Shown here in pieces: positions 25,388 to 35,118 of a DNA stretch of 64,000 bases (its first letter is position 1; every line of letters starts with the position of its first letter). The notes under the pieces are model-generated. The model did no database searches. It saw only the letters and a program-made list of their open reading frames with translations, and was not told where the DNA came from. A program made the translations under genes and the position numbers. Origin of the DNA: Paenibacillus solanacearum (lineage in GTDB: Bacteria > Bacillota > Bacilli > Paenibacillales > NBRC-103111). Location: NCBI RefSeq assembly GCF_910593845.1, contig NZ_CAJVAS010000024.1:32047-96046 (forward strand), in the 5' to 3' direction.

Positions 25388-26962
25388 TTAGCGGTTCAAA
25401 TATTTGAGCGGATTGTCCGGCGAGCCGTTCTTCTGCACTTCGAAATGCAGATGAATACCTGTGGAATCGCCTGTACTTCCCATATAACCGATCTTCTCGC
25501 CCTTTTCTACGATCTTGCCGACGCTGGTGTTAATTTGGCTGAGATGACCGTACAACGTCTTATAACCGTTCAGATGATCGAGAATAATACAATTGCCGTA
25601 TCCGTCCTTAACGCCTGCAAAAATGACCTTTCCGTTGTCTGAAGCCGTAATGTTCCGATTGCCCGTCAAATCGACGCCTTTATGGAAGACGCCCCAACGC
25701 GTGCCGAACGTACTGGAGATCGATGCGGATACGACCGGCCAAGCGAACTTGCCCGTGCCCTCGCCTTTCACGACCTTCGTGCCCTTCTTCGCTACAGCTT
25801 TCACCGGCTCATCAATGATCTGTTCGTCCAGCACTTTCTCTTCTTCCATCAAGCCGTTCACTTTCGTCAGCTCGATCGTCACTTTCTTCAAGCCGTTTTT
25901 CCCTGGGGAGAGCACCTGCGTCGTACCGAGACGCATGCTGTCATCCTGCTGGTACTCCGTTTCGTACGCGATTTCCTCGTTTTCCACGATTTTCTCTACC
26001 GTACGTACCGCAAGCGTCGGCTGCAGCACCGTCAGGTCAAGCTGCTGCCCCACTTTGATCATATCGTTCGTAATCCACGGATTGTTCTGATAAATGACTT
26101 GCTTCGGAATTTCAAGCTTCTTGGCAATGCACGATACGCAATCGCCCTGCTCCACCGTATATTTCGTCGGCTGTACGTCGCCCGTCTCCAGCTTCTTGAG
26201 CAGGTCTTCCGGGTCTACCAGCTCCGCAGGCTCGATAGCTACCTCTTTCAGCTCCACCTTCTGCACGAAATCGGTCTTCAGCAGCTCCGTCTCGACCGGC
26301 GTAGACGCCGCAGCCGTTGCGGACAAAATGCTGACTTTGCCGGACTCCTTCTTCTTCTGCATGGAATCCACGGCGTTCGTCTTGATCTGATCGAGCATCA
26401 CCTGCGCAACCGACGTATCCCTTACGATCCCCATCGGCTTGCCATCGACCAGAAGCTGCGTGCCTACCGGATGAGCGGTAAAAAAGCCTTCCAGCTCCGC
26501 CAGTGCGGCAGCGTCCTGCGGCTCCGCCATGAAAGCCCTTTCACCCTTAAATTCGATCGCAGGCGCCTCGACGACCATGCGAATATCATCGGGTCCCTTG
26601 GATAGCTGCTTCTTCTTTTCCTCGGTGAATTGTCTCACCTTTTCCGTATCGGAAATGACGCCGATCTCTTGTCCGTTCACATACACGTGATAGAAATCGA
26701 CCATATTGGCATGAACGTATTGGTTGCCGCTCCAAACAACCGCTCCGATAAACACGAGAGCGGACGCCGACTTCGCAATCGTCCATTTATGTAAAGCGAT
26801 ACGGGCCATCATGTTTTCATATGTAAATTGGAATGGTTTCTTCTCTGGCTCTGATACTTCAACCGCCGATTCGGTAGGTTCGGCGGAACGTGTCTTGGAC
26901 CATTTTTGCCGGGCCTTGTCCAGCAAACCTTTAACGCGATCCGTTCCTTTGAAAAAATTCAT
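25388..26962 (-). CDS. M23-family cell-wall endopeptidase with LysM and G5 domains
   Basis: The 524-residue protein has a cytoplasmic basic tail and one membrane helix (about 62-83). A long extracytoplasmic region contains a LysM (about 268-312: YTVEQGDCVSCIAKKLEIPKQV), a G5-like domain (about 315-395: VEKIVENEEIAYETEY) and a C-terminal M23 domain with zinc motifs HKGVDL and HLHFEV. Such enzymes cleave peptidoglycan cross-bridges. The neighbouring wal operon controls genes of this class in Bacillus, so WalR regulation is plausible, although no clear WalR box was found upstream. AAAGGAG precedes the ATG. Confidence 0.93.
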   Translation of the reverse strand: MNFFKGTDRVKGLLDKARQKWSKTRSAEPTESAVEVSEPEKKPFQFTYENMMARIALHKWTIAKSASALVFIGAVVWSGNQYVHANMVDFYHVYVNGQEIGVISDTEKVRQFTEEKKKQLSKGPDDIRMVVEAPAIEFKGERAFMAEPQDAAALAELEGFFTAHPVGTQLLVDGKPMGIVRDTSVAQVMLDQIKTNAVDSMQKKKESGKVSILSATAAASTPVETELLKTDFVQKVELKEVAIEPAELVDPEDLLKKLETGDVQPTKYTVEQGDCVSCIAKKLEIPKQVIYQNNPWITNDMIKVGQQLDLTVLQPTLAVRTVEKIVENEEIAYETEYQQDDSMRLGTTQVLSPGKNGLKKVTIELTKVNGLMEEEKVLDEQIIDEPVKAVAKKGTKVVKGEGTGKFAWPVVSASISSTFGTRWGVFHKGVDLTGNRNITASDNGKVIFAGVKDGYGNCIILDHLNGYKTLYGHLSQINTSVGKIVEKGEKIGYMGSTGDSTGIHLHFEVQKNGSPDNPLKYLNR

Positions 26963-27264
26963 CTTGATCTCCTTTTAAGTCGTTTTTTGCCGCATTCGAA
27001 TTTAGCCTGGCTCCCTTCCTGCGGAAGGGCTTGCTGTGTGTTGCCTGGGACCATCCGCAATCGGATGTACGTCAATTTCACGCGATGTGGCGGACATTTG
27101 CAGGTTGCTTACGATGTGCACATAAAAACACCTAAAAATAGAAACTCTAACCAATAGGTTAGGCTCCCTAACTAATTTACCACATCAACTCTACTTTTTT
27201 CAACAAAATTGTATACGTTCTCTCATTGGGAGAAAGAAAGATGACAGGGGTGTGAAGTCAAACT
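26963..27264. other. 302-bp divergent intergenic region
   Basis: It lies between the divergent M23 peptidase gene and the small gene at 27265. The stretch 27120-27230 is AT-rich and should hold both promoters. A minus-strand TTGAAA with GTAAAT 17 bases on (about 27204-27176) is the only pair noticed, and it is weak. No other element is seen. Confidence 0.35.
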
Positions 27265-27528
27265 ATGGAAAACTTAACCGTCTTTTTCCGCCATCGAGGC
27301 GATATGGAGCAGGCTGCTGAAGCGCTCCGGCTTCAAGGAGCCGTCGATATCCAGCTTGATTACGAGAACGATTACGGCGCATCCGCGGGTCTGCCGCCGC
27401 AGCCCAGCAACGCGGCAAATAATGAGCCGGACAGCGAAACGGGGTGTACGATGACCGTCGTCGTCGAATCGTCCCGGCTCAGCCTGGCTTATGATCTCAT
27501 TGCGCAATTCGGTGGAAGCGTCACTTAA
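27265..27528 (+). CDS. small soluble protein of unknown function
   Basis: The 87-residue acidic protein has a beta-alpha start (ENLTVFFRHRGDMEQAAEALRLQGAVDIQLDYE), a low-complexity middle rich in Pro, Asn and Gly, and a C-terminal beta-alpha (MTVVVESSRLSLAYDLIAQFGG). The layout recalls ferredoxin-like ligand domains or the YsnF/general-stress type fold, but this is not a firm match. The ribosome-binding site is weak (AGGGGTG). It stands alone on the plus strand and ends in a strong hairpin. Confidence 0.55.
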   Translation: MENLTVFFRHRGDMEQAAEALRLQGAVDIQLDYENDYGASAGLPPQPSNAANNEPDSETGCTMTVVVESSRLSLAYDLIAQFGGSVT

Positions 27529-27567
27529 GCTCCGTTCATGCCCGGGCAGTCAGCAGACAACCACAAA

Positions 27568-27605
27568 CAAACGGCCCTTGCCGCTCTGGGCGAAAGGGCC
27601 GTTTG
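27568..27605 (+). terminator. strong hairpin, probably bidirectional terminator
   Basis: CAAACGGCCCTT and AAGGGCCGTTTG form a perfect 12-base stem between convergent genes. The T-run is poor on the plus strand and fair (TTTGTGGTTG) on the minus strand. Confidence 0.6.
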
Positions 27606-27733
27606 GTCTGGTGCGTCTATGTATGACTCGGTAATACCTATGTCGATTTATCGATAAGTTTGGATTCATCCGACGCCATGGACTGATGTTTTGCTGCCTT
27701 TTCCATCAGTCATACCATGGCAGTACGCTTCCT

Positions 27734-28420
27734 TTACGGCGTTAATATGAGCTTTTGCAGCTCGCTGTATTCTTCCGGCTTCAGCCGCTTCTGCAATAAC
27801 TGCTCCAGCTCCTTCAGCTCTGCCCCTGTAATGCCATCCTCGAGCAGGAGCGAAATTTTCTGGATTTCCTCTGCCGGGACACGGCTGGCCAGCACGGAGA
27901 ACACTTTGGCCTTGTCCGCCTCGGATAGCTCGTTCTTCTTCTTCGTGAATTCCTCCGCCGATACGACCACCCGGCGTTCCTCGTCCGCCGCGCTGCCTTG
28001 CCCAGTCGATTGGCGGCTCCATACGGCTACCGCATCCTCCGGGGGCTTACGCTCCCCTTCCGCTCCTTTGCTTGTCGGGTTGTCCCCGTCCTTGTTCTGC
28101 TTCGAACCGGTTTCCGACGTGGACGGCAGGCTTCCGTTCCCGCCTCCGCCCGTTCCGGACGAGACGGCCAAATCTTTCGGCTTGTCCGCGAAGCTCCCGG
28201 AATTCGGCCGTGCCGGCTCCGCGAATGCACTGAACTGCGACATCATGCGGCTGGCGAACTGATTCCAGCTCAACTGCTGGCTTGCCGGGCGCTCGATGTG
28301 GTATTGGTCGAGCAGCATATCAACATACGTATTGACCGCAAAAAAAGTCATGGCTACACAGCACAACGACGTAATGACCGCACTGACCGCCAGCTTCATC
28401 ATCCACGTGATCCATTTCAT
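27734..28420 (-). CDS. single-pass membrane protein of unknown function
   Basis: The 228-residue product begins with a membrane helix (MMKLAVSAVITSLCCVAMTFFAV). A low-complexity, Gly/Ser/Lys-rich region follows (about 65-130) and then a charged helical C-terminus (SAEEFTKKKNELSEADKAKVFSVLASRVPAEEIQKIS, ending PEEYSELQKLILTP). The C-terminal helix pair may be an assembly or regulatory module. ATG at 28420 is the most likely start; the reading frame continues far upstream inside purA on the same strand but that part is an out-of-frame shadow. It lies between purA and the 27265 gene and no function is known. Confidence 0.6.
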   Translation of the reverse strand: MKWITWMMKLAVSAVITSLCCVAMTFFAVNTYVDMLLDQYHIERPASQQLSWNQFASRMMSQFSAFAEPARPNSGSFADKPKDLAVSSGTGGGGNGSLPSTSETGSKQNKDGDNPTSKGAEGERKPPEDAVAVWSRQSTGQGSAADEERRVVVSAEEFTKKKNELSEADKAKVFSVLASRVPAEEIQKISLLLEDGITGAELKELEQLLQKRLKPEEYSELQKLILTP

Positions 28421-28559
28421 CTTCCGTCCCAGCTCCCATCGCCTGTTGCAACGGAAGCACGGCACGCACGCGTCTGTCCCAAGCCCCGTTGTCCAAAGAA
28501 TATATAGCACTAGTATTGACCTTTTTCTGGGAAACCAATCGTCCATACACGCAAAAAAC

Positions 28560-28591
28560 CCCCGCTTCCGTTCGATGAACGGAAACAGGGG
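28560..28591 (-). terminator. purA terminator
   Basis: CCCCGCTTCCGTTC and its partner GAACGGAA...GGGG form a long stem with a three-base loop. The minus-strand exit is GGGTTTTTTGCG. Confidence 0.85.
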
Positions 28592-28608
28592 CTGCCTATT
28601 GTTATCTT

Positions 28609-29898
28609 TTATGCTTCGTAAATCGGTTGGACCAGGTTCGTTTGCTCCCGGTTGCGGCCGACGGAGAAGATCGCAATTGGGATGCGGGTCAGCTCGGAGA
28701 TCCGCTCGACATACCGTCTTGCGTTTTCCGGCAAATCTTCCAGCTTGCGCACGCCGGACAAATCTTCGCTCCAGCCCGGCAACTCTTCGTACACCGCTTC
28801 GCATTCGCCAAGCATCTTCAGGCTGGCCGGATAATGCTCGATCACTTCGCCGCGGTATTTGTAAGCCGTGCAGATCTTCACCTTCTCCAACCCGGCAAGC
28901 ACGTCGAGCGAGTTCAGGGAGAGGCCGGTAATGCCGCTGACGCGGCGCGCATGGCGAACGACGACGCTGTCGAACCAGCCTACACGGCGCGGTCTTCCCG
29001 TAACAGTACCGTATTCGTTGCCGCGCTCGCGAATCCAATCGCCAGTCTCATTGTTCAGCTCCGTCGGGAACGGGCCGTCGCCGACACGCGTCGTGTAGGC
29101 TTTCGCTACGCCGATGACCTGCTGAATTTTGGAAGGGCCTACGCCGGAACCGATGCAGACGCCGCCGGCCGAAGGGTTCGAGGAAGTCACGAACGGATAC
29201 GTGCCTTGGTCGATATCGAGCATGACGCCTTGAGCGCCCTCGAACAATACTTTTTTGCCGGCGTCGATCAAGTCGTTCAGGACGACCGACGTATCGGTAA
29301 CATAATGGCGAATCTGTTCAGCGTATCCGAGGTATTCCTCGATGATCGAATCCGCATCCAGCCCTTTGGAACCGTATACTTGCTCGATCAGCACATTTTT
29401 CTCGGCTACGAGGTGACGCACTTTGCGCGTGAATTCTTCCTCGTCCATCATATCGGCGATCCGAATGCCGTTGCGAGCCGCTTTATCCATATAACAAGGG
29501 CCGATCCCTTTGCGGGTCGTGCCGATTTTATTGTCGCCTTTGCGCTCCTCTTCCAATCCGTCAAGAACGAGGTGGTACGGCATAATGACATGCGCACGGT
29601 CGCTGATCTTGAGGTTCTTCGTGGAGAAACCATTATCGTGAATGTACTGAATTTCTTCAAGGAGCGCGCCCGGATTCACGACCATGCCGTTACCGATTAC
29701 GCACGTTTTATCCTGATAGAAAATGCCCGATGGAATCATCGTCAGCTTGTACTTTTTATCATTAATGAGAATCGTATGGCCTGCGTTGTTGCCGCCCTGA
29801 TAACGCGCAACCACTTCCGCTGATTCAGCCAAAAAATCGGTTATTTTACCTTTGCCCTCGTCTCCCCATTGGGTTCCGACAACCACTACCGTTGACAT
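28609..29898 (-). CDS. purA: adenylosuccinate synthase
   Basis: The 429-residue enzyme joins IMP and aspartate using GTP to form adenylosuccinate, the first committed step to AMP. It shows the GTP-binding GTQWGDEGKGK at the N-terminus, the IMP/Asp loop GTTRKGIGPCYMDKAARNGIR (about 127-147) and the base-recognition region near SVGRNREQT. GGGGGGCAAGTGAAAC precedes the ATG. It is transcribed alone, with a strong terminator downstream and about 280 bases separating it from dnaB. Confidence 0.98.
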   Translation of the reverse strand: MSTVVVVGTQWGDEGKGKITDFLAESAEVVARYQGGNNAGHTILINDKKYKLTMIPSGIFYQDKTCVIGNGMVVNPGALLEEIQYIHDNGFSTKNLKISDRAHVIMPYHLVLDGLEEERKGDNKIGTTRKGIGPCYMDKAARNGIRIADMMDEEEFTRKVRHLVAEKNVLIEQVYGSKGLDADSIIEEYLGYAEQIRHYVTDTSVVLNDLIDAGKKVLFEGAQGVMLDIDQGTYPFVTSSNPSAGGVCIGSGVGPSKIQQVIGVAKAYTTRVGDGPFPTELNNETGDWIRERGNEYGTVTGRPRRVGWFDSVVVRHARRVSGITGLSLNSLDVLAGLEKVKICTAYKYRGEVIEHYPASLKMLGECEAVYEELPGWSEDLSGVRKLEDLPENARRYVERISELTRIPIAIFSVGRNREQTNLVQPIYEA

Positions 29899-30057
29899 GT
29901 TTCACTTGCCCCCCGTGAGGTGGTATCCACCTGTTATTCGCCGTTAAAGGCGCCATCGCACCATGACTAGTTTATCAGCCTCGTGCATCAAAGTCAACAA
30001 AAACGAACAATGGTCCAGAGCACTGGCGCATTGTTCGGAATTGGTTTGTATGTAAAC

Positions 30058-30096
30058 GACTGCAGCGCGCCATGGCATGCAAAAGCGGCTGCAGTC
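30058..30096 (-). terminator. hairpin between dnaB and purA
   Basis: GACTGCAG/CTGCAGTC forms an eight-base stem with a long loop. The minus-strand exit TCGTTTACA is a poor T-run, so its role as the dnaB terminator is tentative. Confidence 0.4.
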
Positions 30097-30179
30097 CGCA
30101 TATTCGTGTCCTAAAAATGAGAATTAAAATAAGTCCGTATTCCTCAAATGAATCCGTCATTCCTTGTCGGCTGCCAATC

Positions 30180-31538
30180 TTAGCGCGCCGCCGCCATCTC
30201 CTGATGCGTCCGGTCCAGTGTGACGAACTTATTGAAGTTTTTCAGGAAGGCGAGCTCGACGGTGCCAACCGGCCCGTTACGCTGCTTGGCGATAATGATC
30301 TCGATAATATTCTTCTTCTCCGACTCTTTGTCATAATAATCATCCCGGTACAAGAAGGCTACGATATCGGCGTCCTGCTCGATCGAACCGGATTCCCGAA
30401 GGTCGGACATCATCGGCCGTTTATCCTGCCGCTGCTCCACACCCCGGCTAAGCTGAGACAGCGCGATGACGGGCACGTCCAGCTCACGGGCAATTTGCTT
30501 GAGCGTACGGGAAATTTCCGATACTTCCTGCTGCCGGTTATCGCCTTTGCCCCGGCCGTGAATGAGCTGCAAGTAATCGATCAGGATCATCCCGAGCCCC
30601 TTCTCCTTCTTCAACCGCCGGCACTTGGCGCGAATATCCGCTACCGTGACGGACGGAGAGTCGTCGATATAAATGTTCGCCTCCGACAGCGATCCGATCG
30701 CCATCGTCAGCTTCTCCCAGTCGTCCGGCTCCAGGAAGCCGGTCCGCATCCGTCCGGCGTCGACGTTCGCTTCCGCGCAGATCATCCGCTGCACGAGCTG
30801 AGCCGCGCCCATCTCGAGACTGAAGATCGCTACCGTTTCCTTCTCGCGGACGCCGACATTCTGCGCGATGTTCAAGGCAAAGGCCGTCTTCCCGACGGAA
30901 GGACGGGCCGCAACGATGATCAAGTCCGAACGCTGGAAGCCCGAGGTCATCTTGTCCAAGTCCGTGAATCCCGACCGGATCCCCGTCGTGCTCCCTTTCT
31001 GGTTATACAGAAACTCGACCTTGTCGAACACGTCCATCAGCACGTCCCGGATGGCAATAAAGCCCGCGCCGGAGCGCGCCTGCGAAATTTCCATAATGCG
31101 CTGCTCCGCATCGCTCAGCAGCGTCCCGACTTCATCCTCGCCTGCGTAGCCATTCGTCACGATTTGCGTCGCCGCGCGGATCAAACGGCGCAGCATCGAT
31201 TTTTCTTCTACAATCTGCGCATAATAATCGACGTTGGCTGCCGTAGGCACCGCGTTGGCCAGCTCGGACAAATAGCTGATGCCGCCGACGTCTTCCAGCT
31301 GCTTCTTGTCCTGCAGACGCGCCGTCAGCGTAATCAAGTCGACCGGCTCGTTCGCCTCCGCAATCTCGATCATCGCTTCGTAGATGAACCGGTGTGACGG
31401 CCTGTAAAAATCGTCGACCTGTACCCGCTCCATCGCCGTAACCAATGCATCGCCGTCGAGCAGAATCGCGCCGAGCACCGCTTGTTCGGCTTCCACATTT
31501 TGCGGAGGGATGCGATCCATAAACAGATTCTCGTTCAT
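30180..31538 (-). CDS. dnaB: replicative DNA helicase DnaB
   Basis: The 452-residue hexameric helicase (named DnaC in Bacillus) opens the fork for DNA polymerase III. It has the N-terminal scaffold domain (PQNVEAEQAVLGAILLD), the linker helix and a RecA-like ATPase with Walker A in AARPSVGKTAFALN, Walker B GMILIDYLQLI and the DNA-binding loop DKRPMMSDLRESGSIEQDAD. No intein is present. It follows rplI by about 210 bases with a hairpin between. Confidence 0.98.
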   Translation of the reverse strand: MNENLFMDRIPPQNVEAEQAVLGAILLDGDALVTAMERVQVDDFYRPSHRFIYEAMIEIAEANEPVDLITLTARLQDKKQLEDVGGISYLSELANAVPTAANVDYYAQIVEEKSMLRRLIRAATQIVTNGYAGEDEVGTLLSDAEQRIMEISQARSGAGFIAIRDVLMDVFDKVEFLYNQKGSTTGIRSGFTDLDKMTSGFQRSDLIIVAARPSVGKTAFALNIAQNVGVREKETVAIFSLEMGAAQLVQRMICAEANVDAGRMRTGFLEPDDWEKLTMAIGSLSEANIYIDDSPSVTVADIRAKCRRLKKEKGLGMILIDYLQLIHGRGKGDNRQQEVSEISRTLKQIARELDVPVIALSQLSRGVEQRQDKRPMMSDLRESGSIEQDADIVAFLYRDDYYDKESEKKNIIEIIIAKQRNGPVGTVELAFLKNFNKFVTLDRTHQEMAAAR

Positions 31539-31660
31539 CCGTCTTCCTCCCCCTACGAACCTGTACTTCCATTGGCCGACGCACCGCTAGCTCCTCGCGG
31601 AAACCGCGAATACCGTGTCCGGCCAATGTCAAACTTACCTAAATGCCCGCTCACGAACAA

Positions 31661-31696
31661 ACAGCGGACCGGCTATACTTCCGGCCGGCCCGCTGT
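31661..31696 (-). terminator. hairpin between rplI and dnaB
   Basis: ACAGCGG-A-CCGGC pairs with GCCGG-C-CCGCTGT, a 13-base stem with one A/C mismatch and a ten-base loop. The minus-strand exit is TTTGTTCG. Confidence 0.55.
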
Positions 31697-31750
31697 CGAT
31701 ATGCCTCGCCCCCTCCATCAGGGGCCCAGGCGGTTATTCCCCTGGAGCGA

Positions 31751-32194
31751 TTACTCTTCTACAACCTGAACCTTCAGCTTTGCGGTCACTTCCGGATGCA
31801 GCTTCACGGCGACCTCGGTCACGCCCAGCGTGCGGATCGGTTCGTCCATGATAATTTTGCGCTTATCGAGCTTAGTGCCGAGCTTCTCGAGCGCTTCCCC
31901 TACTTGCTTGTTCGATACGGCGCCGAACAGCCTTCCGTCCGCTCCGGACTTGGCCTTTACCTGTACCGTCAGCTCACCGAGCTTCTGCCCGAGCTCTTGC
32001 GCATTCGCCTTCTCCTGCGCCTTCTTGTTTTCTTCCGCTTTCTTCTGCAGGTCCAGCGTCTTCATCGCGCCGTCGCTCGCCGGCACAGCCAGCTTTTGCT
32101 TTAATAAGAAGTTATTGGCGTATCCTTCGGATACTTCCTTCACTTCGCCCTTTTTCCCTTGTCCTTTAACGTCCTTCAATAAGATGACTTTCAT
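31751..32194 (-). CDS. rplI: 50S ribosomal protein L9
   Basis: The 147-residue protein has the L9 N-terminal domain (MKVILLKDVKGQGKKGEVKEVSEGYANNFLL), a long charged connecting helix (about 41-75) and a C-terminal RNA-binding domain. It binds domain V of 23S rRNA near the L1 stalk. Its start overlaps the gdpP stop by four bases, and the pair rplI-gdpP is conserved in Bacillales. Confidence 0.98.
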   Translation of the reverse strand: MKVILLKDVKGQGKKGEVKEVSEGYANNFLLKQKLAVPASDGAMKTLDLQKKAEENKKAQEKANAQELGQKLGELTVQVKAKSGADGRLFGAVSNKQVGEALEKLGTKLDKRKIIMDEPIRTLGVTEVAVKLHPEVTAKLKVQVVEE

Positions 32195-34152
32195 TCGAAA
32201 AGCCCCTCCTCCGCTTGAATCTCGCTAAGTACTTGCTTGAGCCGCTGCGTCGCTTCGACCACCGTGCCCTCGAGCTGCGTCGCTGCGTTGGTCAGATGGC
32301 CGCCGCCGCCCAGCCGCTCCATCACGACCTGGACGTTCATCTGCCCGAGCGACCTTGCGCTGATGCCGATCAGTCCGTCCGGCCGCTCGCTGATGACGAA
32401 CGACGCCATAATGCCTGTCATAGTTAACAATGTATCAGCTACTTGAGCAATGAGCAACTGAGAATATTTGCGTCCCGGCTCATTGACCGCCAAGGCGATA
32501 TGGTCGAAGATGACGACAGCGTTCTTAATAATTTCCGCCTTCTGGATATAAGAGTCCAGATCTTCCTTGAGCAGCCGCTGAATCATCGTAGAGTCCGCGC
32601 CGTTGCGTCTGAGGAACGACGCCGCCTCGAACGTCCTCGCGCCGGTACGCAGGCTGAAGCTCTTCGTATCGACGACAATGCCTGCGAGCAGCGCCGTCGC
32701 CTCCAGCACGCCCATCGACAGCCGTTCGTGGAAATACTGCAGCAGCTCGGTCACCAGCTCGCATGTCGACGAAGCATACGGCTCCATGTAGACGAGCGTC
32801 GCGTCATGAATAAAATCTTCACTGCGGCGGTGATGGTCCACAACCACCTTGCGCGATGTCATCTGCAATAGCCGCGGCTCGGGCGTCATCATGGCGCGGT
32901 GCGTATCGACGACAACTGTCAGCGACCGTCCGTTCGTAATCTGCATCGCCTGCTCCGGTGTAATGAACCACCGGTTCAGCTTCTCGTCTTCATAGATGAT
33001 CTCCATCAGCTTCTGTATCGAGGGGTTAACCCCTTCCAGTACGATGTAGCCTTCCTTATTGCTTACATGCGCCATCTTCAATACGCCGATGGCTGCGCCG
33101 ATCGCATCCATATCCGGATTGCGGTGCCCCATGATGAGCACCTTTTCGCTCTCTTTGATCAAATCGCGCAGCGCATGCGAGATGACCCGCGCCCTGACGC
33201 GCGTTCGTTTCTCAATCGCATTCGTCCGCCCGCCGTAGAAGGACAGCCGCTCGCCTACTTTAACAGCCGCCTGGTCCCCGCCGCGGCCAAGCGCCATATC
33301 GAGCGACGTCTGCGCCCACTGCCCGAGCTCCGTAAGCGAAGAAGCGCCGGATGCGATGCCGACGCTAAGCGTCATCGGCAGCTTGTTCTCAATCGTAATG
33401 TCACGCACTTCGTCCAATATTTCGAAGCGCGACTGCTCCAGCGCTTTCAACCCTTTTTGATCCATCAGCACCATGTACCGGTCGGAAGCGGTGCGCCGCA
33501 AGTACAAGTTGTTCTTTTGCGCCCATTCGGTAATTTCGCCCGTCACTTTCGCCATCATGATGCTGCGGGTCTGATCGTCGATGCCTTGCGTCGCTTCCTC
33601 CAGATTGTCCATCATGACCAGGCCGATCGCCAGCTTTTCTTCCTCGTAGCGCCTTTGCAGCGACTTGATCAGCGTAACGTCCGTGAAATACAGCAGCCGT
33701 TCTTCCGTCTTGATTTGAACCTCATACTTCCGCTTGTCGATGTCGATCTCAAGCCTTGTATCCTTGTCTTTGCGCGTCTTCAGCGCAGGAAACCGCTCCA
33801 GCACCGACTCGCCGATCAAGGAATCCGTTCCGGTCATTTTCGCGACAAACGGATTATGCCATTCAATGACTTTCTCTTCGTTATACAGCAAAATGCCGAT
33901 CGGCAATTCGTGAATGACTTCGCTGCCCGCCCGTTTCACTCGATGTGACAACGTCGCTACGTAATGGTTCAAATCTTTGCGGAACGCCTGCTCCGCTTTC
34001 AGCGTGAAATAACCCAGTGTGCCCGCAAGCACCAAAGCGACCACGCTGATCTGCCACTGATAGAGAAATAAAATAAAAATCAGCAGCGTCAGCAGAGCGT
34101 AGATCCATACGATATGCATACCGTGCCAACGCTTTAACAGGAACTTCGGCAT
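32191..34152 (-). CDS. gdpP: cyclic-di-AMP phosphodiesterase GdpP
   Basis: The 653-residue membrane enzyme hydrolyses c-di-AMP to pApA, controlling potassium and osmotic balance and beta-lactam tolerance. It has two N-terminal membrane helices (about 12-50), a PAS domain, a degenerate GGDEF (about 170-300, no GGDEF motif) and DHH/DHHA1 domains. Metal ligands lie in GHRNPDMDAIG and VVDHHRRSEDF, and GGGGHLTNAA lies near the end. It sits between yybS and rplI as in other Bacillales. Confidence 0.96.
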   Translation of the reverse strand: MPKFLLKRWHGMHIVWIYALLTLLIFILFLYQWQISVVALVLAGTLGYFTLKAEQAFRKDLNHYVATLSHRVKRAGSEVIHELPIGILLYNEEKVIEWHNPFVAKMTGTDSLIGESVLERFPALKTRKDKDTRLEIDIDKRKYEVQIKTEERLLYFTDVTLIKSLQRRYEEEKLAIGLVMMDNLEEATQGIDDQTRSIMMAKVTGEITEWAQKNNLYLRRTASDRYMVLMDQKGLKALEQSRFEILDEVRDITIENKLPMTLSVGIASGASSLTELGQWAQTSLDMALGRGGDQAAVKVGERLSFYGGRTNAIEKRTRVRARVISHALRDLIKESEKVLIMGHRNPDMDAIGAAIGVLKMAHVSNKEGYIVLEGVNPSIQKLMEIIYEDEKLNRWFITPEQAMQITNGRSLTVVVDTHRAMMTPEPRLLQMTSRKVVVDHHRRSEDFIHDATLVYMEPYASSTCELVTELLQYFHERLSMGVLEATALLAGIVVDTKSFSLRTGARTFEAASFLRRNGADSTMIQRLLKEDLDSYIQKAEIIKNAVVIFDHIALAVNEPGRKYSQLLIAQVADTLLTMTGIMASFVISERPDGLIGISARSLGQMNVQVVMERLGGGGHLTNAATQLEGTVVEATQRLKQVLSEIQAEEGLFE

Positions 34153-34179
34153 TTCACTCGCTCCTAATCCCTATAAAGT

Positions 34180-35118
34180 TCACTTGCGGGTCAATCGGTC
34201 CCGGATCGGAAACGCAACATCGAATACACCGAGCAGACTGAACAAAAAATAGGCCGGCGGGAAAAACAACAGCAGCAGAATGCCGATCACCGGCACCACC
34301 TTGTTCCATCGATTCACATGCGCGAGATAGAATAGAAACGACAACGCTTGAAGCGCAAAGGCTGCCGTCAATAGGGGCAGCAGATTGAGCAGCATCGTAA
34401 AGACGATCGACTTCGAATCACGCACGAACATTTCCAGAATGAGAGCGATCAAATAAAACCACACGAACGATTTGGGCAGCATCCAGTCCCGAATCGGCTT
34501 GAACGCCGGTATCGATTCTCCCGAACGCACGAGTGCTCTACGGGCCAGCCAATGCGAGACGACGACATAAAACAGCGAGAAGCCGATCATATACAATGGC
34601 AGCATCTGCACCATCAACTGCACAAGCGTATCCAGGTCAATCGCCATAACGCTCTGCAGCTGCGGCGGCAGCGTCTGCACGCTCTCGATCATGAACTGCT
34701 TCATCTTGCTAACCGGCTCAAGACCGAGCACATTGCTGACAATCAAGCTTAACAGCAGCTCGGCCAGGAGGGTCACCGTGCCTACGGTAAGCACAGTGCG
34801 CGCCGGAGCGCGTTTCTTGTACAAGTTGCCCATCTGGATGACGGGCGGCAAAAAAAACAGCGAGATCGATACCATGATCGCCCCGACCCAACCGGCCAAC
34901 AACATGGATGACAGTACATAAACAGCAGCCAGACAAACGATATAATGTATTAAAAAACGCTGCGTTCCCAGCTTCACATACATAACGAGCACCGGCACCA
35001 TCAATAAACATGCAGTGATCAGGTTGATCGGCGGCAGGATAATCGATAATAATAATACAATGTAGGCGATGCTCCAGCCGAGCATTCGCGACTTTGTCGT
35101 TCCTTCCAAGCCGTTCAC
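34180..35118 (-). CDS. yybS: DUF2232 integral membrane protein (YybS)
   Basis: The 312-residue protein has about eight membrane helices and a conserved SIAYIVLLLSIILPPI start, matching the DUF2232/YybS family. The family is always near gdpP-rplI, and its function is unknown although its fold resembles ECF-type transporter S-components. It overlaps the MazG-like gene by four bases and precedes gdpP by 27 bases. Confidence 0.88.
   Translation of the reverse strand: MNGLEGTTKSRMLGWSIAYIVLLLSIILPPINLITACLLMVPVLVMYVKLGTQRFLIHYIVCLAAVYVLSSMLLAGWVGAIMVSISLFFLPPVIQMGNLYKKRAPARTVLTVGTVTLLAELLLSLIVSNVLGLEPVSKMKQFMIESVQTLPPQLQSVMAIDLDTLVQLMVQMLPLYMIGFSLFYVVVSHWLARRALVRSGESIPAFKPIRDWMLPKSFVWFYLIALILEMFVRDSKSIVFTMLLNLLPLLTAAFALQALSFLFYLAHVNRWNKVVPVIGILLLLFFPPAYFLFSLLGVFDVAFPIRDRLTRK

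Noticed and set aside
27734..29038. 434-codon continuous minus frame across purA and the 228-residue gene
   Set aside because: The upstream half is an out-of-frame shadow of purA; only the part from 28420 looks like protein.
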